A stretch of 64,000 nt of DNA from Methanobacterium formicicum DSM 3637 (GTDB lineage Archaea; Methanobacteriota; Methanobacteria; Methanobacteriales; Methanobacteriaceae), in contig NZ_AMPO01000008.1 in assembly GCF_000302455.1 (NCBI RefSeq), positions 70,001 to 134,000 of the forward strand, read 5' to 3'. The notes beneath the pieces are model-generated. The model made no database searches. It was not told the origin of the DNA and saw only the letters and a list, made by a program, of their open reading frames with translations. Numbering within the stretch: the first letter of the stretch is position 1; each line of letters begins with the position of its first letter. Below, in pieces: positions 1 through 9,373 of the stretch. Made by a program: the position numbers and the translations under genes.

Positions 1-125
1 AATTAAGATTAGAATTTATAACAGTAATTTGATTTTTAGTGGTGATTAACAGGTTTATGGTGTTAATTAAGATTTTGAGGTGATGATTTAAGTATATGGT
101 GGGACTTGTTTGAATATTAGCTTGA

Positions 126-205
126 ACTGGTTTCAATATGGTCTTAATCATTGGAATGTAGGTTTTACTGGTTTGAATATGGTCTTAATCATGGAATGTA
201 GGTTT
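126..205. repeat. Two-copy tandem direct repeat, about 40 bp
   Basis: Two near-identical copies (126-165 and 167-205) share the core ATATGGTCTTAATCAT and the end GGAATGTAGGTTT. They differ by one substitution and one deleted base. They lie in the gene-free stretch 1-311 upstream of the nitroreductase. I see no gene, RNA or clear operator in the rest of that stretch. The repeat may be simple duplication. Confidence 0.7.
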
Positions 206-311
206 GCACGGATTGGAGTTATAGTTTTCATTGATTGGGGTAATTGTAGGGAGTTGGGGAGCTTTACAAATCATGAAGGTTAACTTAAAGAAAACAGGTG
301 GGGTGATCAGT

Positions 312-833
312 ATGGAAGTTTTCCAGACCATAAGTCAAAGAAGAAGTATCAGACGATTTAAAAAGGAAGATATTGATGAATCTTTAGTTGAGAAAATTAT
401 TCAAGCTGGTGTTTGGGCACCTTCAGCAGGGAACCTGCAGAGCTGGGAATTGATCCTGGTTAAAAACCGTCGTACCAAAGAAAAACTTTCTGAAGCAGCA
501 TATATGCGTGACTTCATAGCTAAAGCGTCTTTAATAATGATTCCATGTATTAACCAGCGTGTTTCTGGCACTGTTTATGGTAACAGGGGAGTGGAACTTT
601 ACTCCATACAGGATGTTTCTTGTGCTATAGAAAATATGCTCCTCATGGCCCATGCACTCGGTATCGGAGCCTGCTGGGTTGGAGCCTTTGATGAACAGCA
701 GGTAACAGATTTAATAGGCACACCATCTTATGTGCGGCCAGTAGCACTGGTCCCCATGGGTTATCCTGATGAAAAACCATATCCTCCTCCCCGGCGTGAT
801 GTAGCTGATTTTTTGCATTTTGAAGAATATTAA
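312..833 (+). CDS. Nitroreductase family protein (FMN oxidoreductase)
   Basis: This 173-residue protein is a typical short nitroreductase, a flavin-dependent NAD(P)H oxidoreductase acting in the cytosol. The N-terminal RRSIR motif (residues 10-14) contacts the FMN phosphate, and APSAGNLQ (about 36-43) is the usual second FMN-binding segment. A GIGACWVGAF stretch near residue 115-125 matches the conserved C-terminal part of the fold. The ATG at 312 is chosen because GGGGTGATC lies just upstream and the family motif begins there; an in-frame ATG at 231 would add 27 residues of unrelated sequence. The natural substrate cannot be read from sequence. It stands alone on its strand with no operon partner. 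Confidence 0.88.
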   Translation: MEVFQTISQRRSIRRFKKEDIDESLVEKIIQAGVWAPSAGNLQSWELILVKNRRTKEKLSEAAYMRDFIAKASLIMIPCINQRVSGTVYGNRGVELYSIQDVSCAIENMLLMAHALGIGACWVGAFDEQQVTDLIGTPSYVRPVALVPMGYPDEKPYPPPRRDVADFLHFEEY

Positions 834-1209
834 ATTCTTCTTTTTTATTCTTCACTTCCATCTAAACTTCAATCTAAATCTAAACTTCATTTAAATGCAT
901 TCTTCTTTTTTAAAATTCAAGCAATATCATCGACTGGGTCTTAAATTATAAATAGGGTTAAGGAATATATTGGTAGCATCAAACAATATTGTCATTTGTT
1001 TTTAAGGATACTGGGGGTTAATCCCTACACATTCAATTACAAAGCTGATTCATTTCAGTTTACAAGTGATTAAACTTTTGTGGAGTAATAGAAGGGTTTT
1101 ATAAATTAGGGGAGTTATTGGTGCTACTTTAATTGGTAAATTTCAAAAACGTAATATTTATAAACATAAATAATAGTATTCTGGTAATATTGGTAATGTG
1201 GGAGTAGTT
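834..1209. other. AT-rich intergenic region
   Basis: This is a gene-free stretch between the nitroreductase and the REC-PAS gene. TATA-like sequences such as TTATAAATAG near 946-955 and TTTATAAAC near 1157-1165 could drive the downstream gene. I see no stable RNA or strong hairpin. Confidence 0.5.
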
Positions 1210-1947
1210 ATGTCACAACAGTCCAAGATTTTGGTGGTGGAGGATGAAGCCCTCACTGGAATGGAACTTCAGAAAAAACTGATTTTATGGGGTTACGATG
1301 TGGTAGATATTGTTTCTTCAGGGGAAGATGCAGTTAAAAAAGCATTAGAGCTGGAACCCGACCTTATTTTAATGGATATTCTACTCAAGGGTTGTATGAA
1401 TGGAATAGATGCTGCTAGGATTATCCAAAAAAATAAGGAAATCCCAATTATTTATCTGACTGCTTACTGCAATTCTGAAACTTTCCAGGGTGCCAAGGTC
1501 ACCCAACCCCAGGCCTACCTCATCAAACCCTTTGATGAAAACGAGCTGAAATTTGCCATTGAAATGGCTTTCTATGGTCATCAATCCAGGTTAAACCTTA
1601 AAAAAAGTGAAGCACACTACCGGATTTTAACCGAAAGTTCTCAAGACATGATTTTCATCATAAATAAGGAATTACTGGTGGATTATGTTAATGAAGCTTC
1701 ACTGAAACATTTGAAACTCACCAAAGATCAAATTATTGGCAAACCAGTACAAAATATTTTTTCAAAACAGGTTTTTGACATGCAAATGAAGTCATTGCAG
1801 GATATATTCCGCACTGGAAATTCCATACGTACTAAAAACCATTTCATCTTTCCTGACTGTGAATTATACTTAGATACCCGTTTAAAACCCTTAAAAACTG
1901 ACAATGGTGAAATATATGCGGTTATGGGAGTTTCAAGGGAGCTATAA
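1210..1947 (+). CDS. Response regulator with C-terminal PAS domain
   Basis: The 245-residue protein has a receiver domain (about 5-125) with acidic pocket E11/D12, phospho-acceptor D56, T84 and K106, followed by a PAS sensor domain (about 137-240) starting at SEAHYRILTESS. It ends at VMGVSREL, where related methanogen proteins usually continue into a histidine kinase module, so it has no recognisable output domain. It probably relays or senses a signal in the cytosol. The ATG at 1210 follows GGGAG by 5 nt; the GTG at 1198 is an alternative start. Another single-domain regulator follows 230 bp downstream. No kinase is encoded in the window, so the partner is unknown. Confidence 0.85.
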   Translation: MSQQSKILVVEDEALTGMELQKKLILWGYDVVDIVSSGEDAVKKALELEPDLILMDILLKGCMNGIDAARIIQKNKEIPIIYLTAYCNSETFQGAKVTQPQAYLIKPFDENELKFAIEMAFYGHQSRLNLKKSEAHYRILTESSQDMIFIINKELLVDYVNEASLKHLKLTKDQIIGKPVQNIFSKQVFDMQMKSLQDIFRTGNSIRTKNHFIFPDCELYLDTRLKPLKTDNGEIYAVMGVSREL

Positions 1948-2178
1948 AAAAATCAGTTCTAAGAACGTCAGATTAAGTTCTGATTAAGGGAAATAACTAA
2001 TATTTGAGGTTAAAGTAGGGATAAATCCTGTTTGGTTCTTCAATCTCAGAATGATAAAACTTTGTTACCACTTAACTTGCAATGATTTTTAGGTTTCCAT
2101 ACCTAATTTGTTGTTTTTAGTAAATTTCACATAATTCAAATTACATAACTTGGAAATACTAATAATGGAGGCTCTTAA

Positions 2179-2616
2179 TTGAATTTAGATGAATTAGATA
2201 TTCTTTTGGTGGAAGATAATCCCACTGATGCCGAACTGACCATGCGAGCTTTGAAGCGGAAAAATTTAGCGAACAAGCTGGTCTGGGTTAAAAATGGGGA
2301 AGAAGCCCTTAATTTCATTCACGCTCAAGGCCAGTATCAAGATAGGGATCCTGAAGACTTACCCCATTTGATACTCCTGGATTTGCGCATGCCCAAAGTG
2401 GACGGTCTAGAAGTCTTAAAAGAATTAAAGGCCAGTGAACATACTAAAAGAATACCAGTGGTGGTTTTGACCTCTTCACAGCAAGATAGGGATGTGGTGG
2501 AAAGTTACAAGTTAGGGGTCAATAGTTACGTGAGTAAACCAGTAGAATTTGATGAATTCATAGATGCAGTTTCAACCCTTGGATTGTACTGGATGTTGAT
2601 AAATAAACATCCCTGA
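2179..2616 (+). CDS. Single-domain response regulator (Rcp1-like CheY fold)
   Basis: This 145-residue receiver-only protein carries E12/D13, phospho-acceptor D68, T98 and K120. The longer loop before D68 (HAQGQYQDRDPEDLPH) is typical of Rcp-type regulators that pair with phytochrome-like or PAS histidine kinases. It starts with TTG at 2179, which has GGAGGC 8-10 nt upstream. There is no DNA-binding domain, so it acts through protein contact or phosphorelay. It may work with the upstream REC-PAS protein; that link is inferred only from adjacency. Confidence 0.88.
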   Translation: MNLDELDILLVEDNPTDAELTMRALKRKNLANKLVWVKNGEEALNFIHAQGQYQDRDPEDLPHLILLDLRMPKVDGLEVLKELKASEHTKRIPVVVLTSSQQDRDVVESYKLGVNSYVSKPVEFDEFIDAVSTLGLYWMLINKHP

Positions 2617-2655
2617 TGTGAATAAGTAGTGAATGAATAATCAAGGGTAAACAGC

Positions 2656-2688
2656 GGGGATAATTCACTGGATGATCCCCTTATTTTT
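2656..2688 (+). terminator. Putative terminator after the response regulator
   Basis: GGGGAT (2656-2661) pairs with ATCCCC (2675-2680) and is followed by a T-rich tract (2681-2688). It lies 40 bp after the stop codon of the Rcp-like gene. Confidence 0.5.
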
Positions 2689-2748
2689 GTAAGCAGGTAA
2701 ACTTTGGATTTGTAAGCAAGTAGACTTTGGAAATATTGCAGATTAATA

Positions 2749-3834
2749 TTACAAATTAGACTTTCCTACTTTTTCATGTACTTGGCTGCTTAAGAATTCT
2801 TTTGTGAGGTATTTAGGGTACACTGGCAGCCTTTCTTCCAATTGAAATCCCAGTTCTTGTGTTAATTTCTTTAGCTCATCTAGCTCTGGCCATGGTGCTT
2901 CTGGATTCACGTAGTCCTTGGTGATGGGTGAAACTCCTCCCCAGTCATCTGCTCCTGCCAAAAGAAACATCCCAGCAGTATCCCGGTTGAGGTTAGGTGG
3001 GACCTGCACCCCACAATCTGGGAAAAGCAGGCTGGTAACTGCCACCATTCGTATCATGTCCAAGAGTGAAGGTTCACTTTCAAATTCCATTTCAATCCCT
3101 GGTTTGGGTTTGAAATTCTGGATAATGATCTCCTGAATATGACCATATTTATCCTGAATTCTCCTGATCTCCAGGAGCGAATCTACTCTTTCTTCCACAG
3201 TCTCTCCAATACCAATTAAAAGTCCGGTTGTAAATGGTATCTTCAATTTTCCCGCATTTTCAATGGTTTCAATTCTTAACTTGGGATCTTTACCAGGGCT
3301 CTTCCTGTGGGCAGGGCTTTCCATTAATCTACTGCTCGTAGTTTCCAGCATCAGCCCCATGGATGCGTTTACTTCCCTTAACATCTTAAGCTCATCTTTT
3401 TGGAGTATACCCGAGTTACTGTGGGGTAAAAGACTGGTTTCATTAAGCGTCCGCTCACAGAGGTGATATAAGTATTCCAACATCCCATCAAATCCCAGTT
3501 TTTCCAGAGCATCGTGGACCTGGGGTGTGGCATCGGCCTGTTCTCCAAAGGTGAAAAGAGCTTCCCTGCAACTGTACTGGTCTGCTTCATGAATGGTCTG
3601 CATGACCTTGTGGGGTGGTAGGATTAGGGTGGCGTCTGGATCTCCTGGTTCTCGGCGAAAAGTACAGTATCCACAATCATTTCGACAGATATTGGTTAAT
3701 GGTAAAAAAACGTTCTTAGAATAAGTTATTTTGTCGTTCTGCCGGATTGAATTAGCCTGCATCATCAACTGCAGAACACCATCACCCTGTACTTTTAGTA
3801 AAGAAATCAGCTGGTCTCGGGATAACATTTTCAT
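2749..3834 (-). CDS. cofG: FO synthase subunit 1 (radical SAM CofG)
   Basis: CofG, with CofH, makes 7,8-didemethyl-8-hydroxy-5-deazariboflavin, the chromophore of coenzyme F420. The 361-residue protein contains the radical SAM cluster motif C50-x3-C54-x2-C57 in NICRNDCGYC and the segment CREALFTFGEQAD typical of CofG. Length matches stand-alone archaeal CofG rather than fused bacterial or algal FbiC. F420 is the main hydride carrier in hydrogenotrophic methanogenesis. cofH is not in this window. The gene is on the same strand as the methanopterin gene mptA upstream, separated by one small conserved gene. Confidence 0.93.
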   Translation of the reverse strand: MKMLSRDQLISLLKVQGDGVLQLMMQANSIRQNDKITYSKNVFLPLTNICRNDCGYCTFRREPGDPDATLILPPHKVMQTIHEADQYSCREALFTFGEQADATPQVHDALEKLGFDGMLEYLYHLCERTLNETSLLPHSNSGILQKDELKMLREVNASMGLMLETTSSRLMESPAHRKSPGKDPKLRIETIENAGKLKIPFTTGLLIGIGETVEERVDSLLEIRRIQDKYGHIQEIIIQNFKPKPGIEMEFESEPSLLDMIRMVAVTSLLFPDCGVQVPPNLNRDTAGMFLLAGADDWGGVSPITKDYVNPEAPWPELDELKKLTQELGFQLEERLPVYPKYLTKEFLSSQVHEKVGKSNL

Positions 3835-3918
3835 CTTCTTTGTTATCTATTCTGGGATTTGTCCCTTTATTTTTTAAATTCAGTTCAATAAAAGATTCTC
3901 AAAAAGAAATGGGTTTTT

Positions 3919-3956
3919 CCTTCAGGGTTTTTCCTTCAGGGTTTTTATCCTGAAGG
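3919..3956. repeat. CCTTCAGG repeat and hairpin between cofG and the upstream gene
   Basis: CCTTCAGG occurs at 3919-3926 and 3933-3940, and its exact inverse CCTGAAGG at 3949-3956, giving an 8-bp perfect stem with an 8-nt loop. It sits in the 141-bp gap upstream of cofG and downstream of the 145-residue gene, both on the minus strand. No long T tract follows on the minus strand, so a terminator role is uncertain. Confidence 0.5.
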
Positions 3957-3975
3957 TTTTATCCTTTTAAAGGGG

Positions 3976-4413
3976 TTACCCTTCCAGGGCTGAAACCACC
4001 AGTTCCACAAATAAGGGGCCTATACCACTTTTGTCTTTCCAAAGGACTATGAAGATGGCAATATCATCTGCAAGGCCCATACCATAATCTGCGTGGCAGT
4101 TCATGTTTTCAAAGGATTCTTTAAGACGATATATTCCGTATATATCGGTTTCTCCCTGGATCTGAACCTGGGAACGGATCTGTTCATCTATTATGGAGAT
4201 GATATTTGCGGTTTCATCAGAGAACATATCCAGCTCTCGAGCTTCCATATCCTTTAGTATCTGGGAGATGGTGGAACCCAGTTCTTCAGGTTTGATCTTT
4301 TGGCGCGATTTTCCTCTGACTATCAATAATTCGGAGCTGTCCATGGCTGCTTTGGAGCCTTCAAATGCTTCTAGTTGGCCCATGATCTGTCCGGCAATGT
4401 TACGTGTGTTCAA
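3976..4413 (-). CDS. Conserved methanogen protein of unknown function (DUF2120-like)
   Basis: This 145-residue soluble protein has no signal peptide or membrane segment and no catalytic motif I recognise. From memory it resembles the DUF2120 group found in methanogens, but I could not check this. It starts with TTG directly after the mptA stop codon, using GGTGGAGGA in the last codons of mptA as ribosome binding site. That spacing indicates translational coupling with mptA, so a role near methanopterin synthesis is possible but unproven. Confidence 0.7.
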   Translation of the reverse strand: MNTRNIAGQIMGQLEAFEGSKAAMDSSELLIVRGKSRQKIKPEELGSTISQILKDMEARELDMFSDETANIISIIDEQIRSQVQIQGETDIYGIYRLKESFENMNCHADYGMGLADDIAIFIVLWKDKSGIGPLFVELVVSALEG

Positions 4414-5388
4414 TTAGTTTCCTCCACCATTTTTAATTTCTGCTTTAAGTTCACCCATAGTGGCTACTTTTTCTGCGAATGCATTGTGACGGTGAATACT
4501 CTCCTCGTTAACCTGTTGAACAGTGATAAGAGTGTCATCGGGTAGGTGGGAGAATTCTTTCACTATCTTATGTATCATATGCCGTACGCAGTCTTCAACG
4601 AACATGGGATGTTCATGTGCATTAACCACTACTGCATGCTCATCGGGTCTTTTCAAGAGTTCACAGACATAGGAGCTCATGGAGTCTTCAATTATCTTGA
4701 TAATATCTTCACCCCTGATTGTCTGCTGGGCGGGTACTTCAATCATGATACTTCCCCTACCCCTTTGATTGTGGGATGCGAAGGTGACAGTTTCCAGAAC
4801 TTTTTCGGTGGTTTCTTCATCTAAAAATTTCAGGAGCTTCTGTTTAGAGCTTTCCTTCACAGTTTCCTGGGCGCAGGGACATACAGTCATCCCCACTACT
4901 TCTGCTCCGATCATCTTCCGAATGACCACTCCTTCCTCGGTGCGGTAACCAATGGCATCCGCCATTATATTAACCATTTCCTGGGTTTTGTGTTGGGTCA
5001 CCGGTGACTTCTTCATGATCATGAAGTCACTCTTCATACTGACCTCGGCCCGTTTGGCGTATTTGTGCTTTTCAAGCAGTAAACTCACTATCTCAGCACA
5101 TAACGACTCTACTTCCATTGCATTGTCTTCTACAGCTTCCTCTAAGACATGGCTAATGGCTTCTGGGTTGCGTGACATGTGGATGCCTCTTTGAGTACTG
5201 GGCAGATCCACAAAGGCATCGAAAGTTGGTAAAAGAACAATAGGCCTTTTACCATCCCTTTCGATCTTTAAGAGTTTTTTAACCCCTTTCACCCCTACTC
5301 TGGTGAGGTGTACGGGGATGGTAGGTAACTTTTCCTGGGTATCCGGTAAACACGGTGGTTCCAATTTTTTCACCCCTTGAGTTCTCAA
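4414..5388 (-). CDS. mptA: GTP cyclohydrolase MptA (type IV, archaeal)
   Basis: MptA converts GTP to 7,8-dihydroneopterin 2',3'-cyclic phosphate, the first step to tetrahydromethanopterin. The 324-residue protein belongs to the FolE2/MptA family, with the family signature QRGIHMSR (66-73) and the metal-site region TVCPCAQ (C170, C172). In characterised archaeal members the metal is Fe(II). Length is normal for the family. It is the first gene of a coupled pair with the 145-residue protein downstream. The 503-bp region upstream should hold its promoter. Confidence 0.93.
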   Translation of the reverse strand: MRTQGVKKLEPPCLPDTQEKLPTIPVHLTRVGVKGVKKLLKIERDGKRPIVLLPTFDAFVDLPSTQRGIHMSRNPEAISHVLEEAVEDNAMEVESLCAEIVSLLLEKHKYAKRAEVSMKSDFMIMKKSPVTQHKTQEMVNIMADAIGYRTEEGVVIRKMIGAEVVGMTVCPCAQETVKESSKQKLLKFLDEETTEKVLETVTFASHNQRGRGSIMIEVPAQQTIRGEDIIKIIEDSMSSYVCELLKRPDEHAVVVNAHEHPMFVEDCVRHMIHKIVKEFSHLPDDTLITVQQVNEESIHRHNAFAEKVATMGELKAEIKNGGGN

Positions 5389-5891
5389 TTACTCATAAAT
5401 TAACTAAAAAACATAAAAAGCAACTAAGTTGTTTCTCATTTTTTTGATGAATTAATTACATTGCTAGGTTTCATAGCACTGGTTTTTTATCCATTTAATA
5501 TGGGAATTATTTTTTTAAGGAATTGGCTGGTTATTGAATTTTTTTTATTTAATTTTGATTGAATTTTTGTTATATAACTGAAAATTTTATTACAAATTAT
5601 ACTCAGTCTATTTCTGTTATAAATTAGGGGATATAAAAAGAGTTATGTTTTCTTGATTGTTTCATAAATTTTCGCAGTGTTGAAATGATTTTAGTTTCCA
5701 ATATTTTTCCCATTTTATTTTTTCCCATTTTATTTTATTCTCCTTCAGTTTTCTCCATATAATCATTTTTTTGTACTCAATTTTCATAATTTCTCATTTA
5801 TTCCAAAAATAGGATTACATGTTGGGATTAGAGGGGTTGGGATTACTGAGATTAAGATTACTAAAAAAAAGAGGGAATAAAAAATTGTTAA
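5389..5891. other. AT-rich intergenic region upstream of mptA
   Basis: About 500 bp with no supported gene lie between mptA and the next minus-strand gene. It is highly A/T-rich with homopolymer runs and imperfect repeats (TTTTTCCCATTTTAT occurs twice near 5705-5740). No tRNA or other stable RNA is visible. Confidence 0.5.
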
Positions 5892-6569
5892 TCATAGTTC
5901 TAGAGTCTTTTTGAATTCAATGGCATCTATGTCTTTTAAACTATCCCTCATCATGACCTTGGCACCATAAATATCTTCAGCTCTTTTTGCCAGGATTTCT
6001 CCGGGTTTGTCATTTTCAACCACCACCAGGATTTCCTGCACATTAAACTGTTCCATTTTACGGTTAATATCATTTTTTACATGGGATATTTTCTTTTTAA
6101 TGGGTTCAAGTGCCGTTTCAGGAATTTTAGGATTGAGAATGCGCATATCATCAGCTTCCAAGGGCACTCCTGCCACAACAATCCGTAATGGTTCAACTCC
6201 CCATCTGGTTAATATTTTTTTGAAGTTTCCCTTACTGGTGAGGAGGATGAATCTTTCTGAAAGTCTTTTAACTTCTTCTTCCACATTTTCTTTTTCCAAG
6301 ACACCGAAATCTGCCAAAATATCGTCAATTCTATTCCTGATGTTTATTAATTGGTTGCAGAATTCTTCAGCATCTTCCTGAAGTAGCCTGTGGCTGGGTC
6401 TGCTGGAGTAAATGAATTCTTCGGTTTTTATAATGTTATCTAAAATCTCAGCATAGGTAACTGAATCAACAATGCCCTCTTGGGGAGTTTTTAGTTTTTC
6501 AGTACTTTTTTGGGATTGGCCCGCTTCTTTTAGAAGTGTTTGGGCCTGTTTGAACCTGATTTTATCCAT
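5892..6569 (-). CDS. Conserved methanogen protein of unknown function (DUF2100-like)
   Basis: The 225-residue soluble protein is helical and charged in its N-terminal half (about 1-115), with a probable alpha/beta C-terminal half containing LRIVVAGVPLEADDMRILNP and ILVVVENDKPGEIL. I believe it matches the archaeal DUF2100 group, from memory. The start ATG follows GAGGAG by 6 nt. No catalytic motif is evident, and no operon partner is close. Confidence 0.72.
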   Translation of the reverse strand: MDKIRFKQAQTLLKEAGQSQKSTEKLKTPQEGIVDSVTYAEILDNIIKTEEFIYSSRPSHRLLQEDAEEFCNQLINIRNRIDDILADFGVLEKENVEEEVKRLSERFILLTSKGNFKKILTRWGVEPLRIVVAGVPLEADDMRILNPKIPETALEPIKKKISHVKNDINRKMEQFNVQEILVVVENDKPGEILAKRAEDIYGAKVMMRDSLKDIDAIEFKKTLEL

Positions 6570-6806
6570 TGGTATCTCCTCAAAATGTGATTACATGATA
6601 CTTATAAATTACAAAGTTAAGTTTGTTTGATTTAAATTTCTTTGAGTTAACTTCTGAGTTAGCTTCTTTTTGAGTTATTTTGCAGTGTTTTGTTTTAAAA
6701 TTACATTTTATTGGGGTAAATCTTAAATTTGCAGGTTATGAGGGTTATTTAATTCGTAACTACATGGGGATGATTAATTTTTGATTGATTTAATTTTATG
6801 GTGATT

Positions 6807-7835
6807 TTAGAATGTGAAAAATGGTGAAAATGTATCTTGAATTCGTTTAAAAATTTTTTTGGTTTCATCTTTCACCACCAGTTTTCCAGACGGTCGCCAC
6901 TGGTCTTCATGGGTACTCTTGTCCTTCAACACTTTTATCATTTTCAGGTTTGAACGGGCCATGGCATCTTGACTGTAACCCCCTTCCAGGATCAGCACCA
7001 TCTTTGGAGTTATCTCCTGCATATGAGATGTAATCCATGGATAAAAATCATCATCCAACTGGAGACTGGAGAGAGGGTCGTCCTGGTGCCCGTCAAAACC
7101 AACATCCAGAAAGTAGAAGTCTGCCTGGAATTTCCTGCAAGCTGGTTCTAAGATTTTTTCTAAAATGTAAATATAATCAGAAGTTCCAGAACCAGGAGGT
7201 AGGGGGATGTTAAGATTAAAACCTTCCCCCATTCTGCTACCAGTTTCTTCAATAAATCCTTTTCCTGGGAAAATAGTGCGAGGGTCCTGGTGTATGGATA
7301 TGTAGAGGACTTGGGGATCATTGTAGAATATTTCAGCTGTTCCATTCCCGTAATGAGCGTCAAAATCCACTATCACGAATTTTCGCAAGCCATGGGTTTT
7401 GCGCATGTACTCCAGGGCCACTGCAAGATTGTTTATTAGACAGAAACCCAGGGCACTATCTGCTGTGGCGTGGTGGCCAGGGGGTCGTGCCATGGAGTAA
7501 GCAAAATCAGACTGGTCGAAAACAAGTTGCGAAGCTGTAATTGCACCACCTGCTGCTAGTTTTGCAATTTGATAGCTTTCAGGGGAAGCGAAGGTGTCAA
7601 AGTCCAGGTAACCCCCACCACTTTTTGTAAATTTTTGCAAATGATTTAAATAGTGTTTAGTGTGCACCCGCAGGAGGTCCTCATCACTGGCAGGGACGGG
7701 CAGGTGGATATCTAATTTTTCCGCTTCGCCCTGTTCTATGAGATATTTCATCATAACTTCCAGTCTTTCCTGATTCTCAGGATGGTGTCCAGTTTGATGC
7801 CGTGCGTATTCTGGGGAGTAAACCAGGGAAATCAC
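6807..7835 (-). CDS. Histone deacetylase / acetylpolyamine amidohydrolase family protein
   Basis: The 342-residue protein has the full arginase/deacetylase-fold active site. RPPGHHA carries the catalytic pair H121/H122, DFDAH gives zinc ligands D159 and H161, and DVGFDGH gives D248. Family members hydrolyse acetyl-lysine or acetylpolyamines. Methanobacteriales have true histones, so lysine deacetylation is possible, but the substrate cannot be read here. The start is GTG at 7835, preceded by GAGG. The region upstream contains four GAATATTC palindromes that may control it. Confidence 0.88.
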   Translation of the reverse strand: MISLVYSPEYARHQTGHHPENQERLEVMMKYLIEQGEAEKLDIHLPVPASDEDLLRVHTKHYLNHLQKFTKSGGGYLDFDTFASPESYQIAKLAAGGAITASQLVFDQSDFAYSMARPPGHHATADSALGFCLINNLAVALEYMRKTHGLRKFVIVDFDAHYGNGTAEIFYNDPQVLYISIHQDPRTIFPGKGFIEETGSRMGEGFNLNIPLPPGSGTSDYIYILEKILEPACRKFQADFYFLDVGFDGHQDDPLSSLQLDDDFYPWITSHMQEITPKMVLILEGGYSQDAMARSNLKMIKVLKDKSTHEDQWRPSGKLVVKDETKKIFKRIQDTFSPFFTF

Positions 7836-7930
7836 ACAAAACGCCTCTAAGGAATTTTCCGGGGATGATTTTTACTGAATAATCATTTTTTGTATTTAAT
7901 AATTAATTTTAGTGAATATAGATTTATTTA

Positions 7931-8034
7931 GTGAATATTCAATTTTAGTTATTTAGTGAATATTCAATTTTAGTTAACTTTTATCAAGTAATCAAGTATG
8001 ACGCGAATATTCATTAAATGAAGTGAATATTCAC
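7931..8034. promoter_or_regulatory. Cluster of four GAATATTC palindromes
   Basis: GTGAATATTC occurs at 7931-7940 and 7956-7965, GCGAATATTC at 8003-8012 and the full palindrome GTGAATATTCAC at 8023-8034. The first two sit in a 25-bp direct repeat that also contains AATTTTAGTTA. The cluster lies in the 353-bp gap upstream of the deacetylase gene and downstream of the Lrp-type gene, so it most likely controls the deacetylase. The rest of the gap is AT-rich and holds no gene. Confidence 0.5.
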
Positions 8035-8188
8035 GTGATTAATATCATCCCCTCAATGATTAAATTCCTGCATTTGCATTAGATTTATAATAATTAAAGG
8101 GATTAAACCTTCTGAATTAACCTAAGTGAGTGGGGGTAGTTAATTCATAAATTAAGAATATAATGGTTACAAATATGTTTTTATCTTT

Positions 8189-8671
<483 letters not shown>

Positions 8672-8681
8672 CGTATTCACC

Positions 8682-8693
8682 GTTCATATGAAC
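8682..8693 (-). promoter_or_regulatory. Palindrome GTTCATATGAAC at the Lrp-type promoter
   Basis: A perfect 12-bp palindrome lies directly upstream of the ribosome binding site. It is a few bases downstream of a minus-strand TATA-like AATATAAAC (about 8697-8708). That position suits an autorepression operator. Confidence 0.5.
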
Positions 8694-8799
8694 ATTGTTT
8701 ATATTTTTTTAATTTAATAGGTAGTTAATTACACATTTTTCATATATCAATGCAAATAATTTAAATACAAGTTTGTACAATTTATTATTAGGTGATCAA

Positions 8800-9018
8800 A
8801 TGTCTTTGTCGGAAGAAACCATAAAAATGAGGTATATTGCACTGGTGAAGAAGGGAATGATTGATGATGAGGAATGCAGGTCTTATGCCAAAAAGATGGA
8901 TTTTGAGCCTTGTATGGTGAAGAAGGTTCAAAAATTTGAAGACTATTTCGTGCCGGGCACTGTGCTTTTAAGTGATAAGGCAAGTTACAAGTTGAGAATT
9001 GAGTATCCAATGGAATAA
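8800..9018 (+). CDS. Small hypothetical protein, 72 residues
   Basis: I do not recognise this gene. It is a soluble, charged protein of 72 residues with two Cys (CRSYAK and EPCMVKK). It begins at ATG 8800 with AGGTGATC just upstream; a TTG at 8773 would add nine residues. TTTAAATAC at about 8760-8768 is a good TATA candidate. It is divergent from the Lrp-type regulator, with 128 bp between the two start codons, so shared control is possible. Confidence 0.6.
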   Translation: MSLSEETIKMRYIALVKKGMIDDEECRSYAKKMDFEPCMVKKVQKFEDYFVPGTVLLSDKASYKLRIEYPME

Positions 9019-9373
9019 AAATCAAATCATCTTTTTTGGTTAAGGACATGTTAACTCCACAATCATCTTAAACTTCGCTTAAAAATTAACCTTCACTGTT
9101 AAAATTATATTCTTCATTATATTTATTTTATTTTTATATTATTTTTTGTTGTTTTCCACTTTATTTAAATCATTGTTCAACCGAGTGGCTGATCAGTGAT
9201 TGAAAGTACTATTCTAAACTAAATAAGTCCAATAAACTTCAAATTTCTATAAACTTCAACTTTAATCCCTTTATCATTGGGGTATAATGAAAATTCAGAT
9301 TTTATAGTTTAGATATTATTGTTTATAATATAATTGGTGATTACATGTGTTGATAATGATGGAAAATATGATT
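9019..9373. other. AT-rich convergent intergenic region
   Basis: This 355-bp stretch lies between the ends of two convergent genes. It is very AT-rich, with TATTTATTTTATTTTTATATTATTT-like runs near 9118-9145. I see no gene or clear terminator stem. Confidence 0.5.

Noticed and set aside
5389..5891. tRNA or other structured RNA in the long gaps
   Set aside because: I looked for T-loop sequences and GC-rich paired segments in the gaps above 300 bp and saw none. Short or A/T-rich small RNAs cannot be excluded.
8747..9049. 100-codon minus-strand open frame opposite the 72-residue gene
   Set aside because: No ribosome site and a composition unlike proteins. The plus-strand frame has AGGTGATC and a TATA box.
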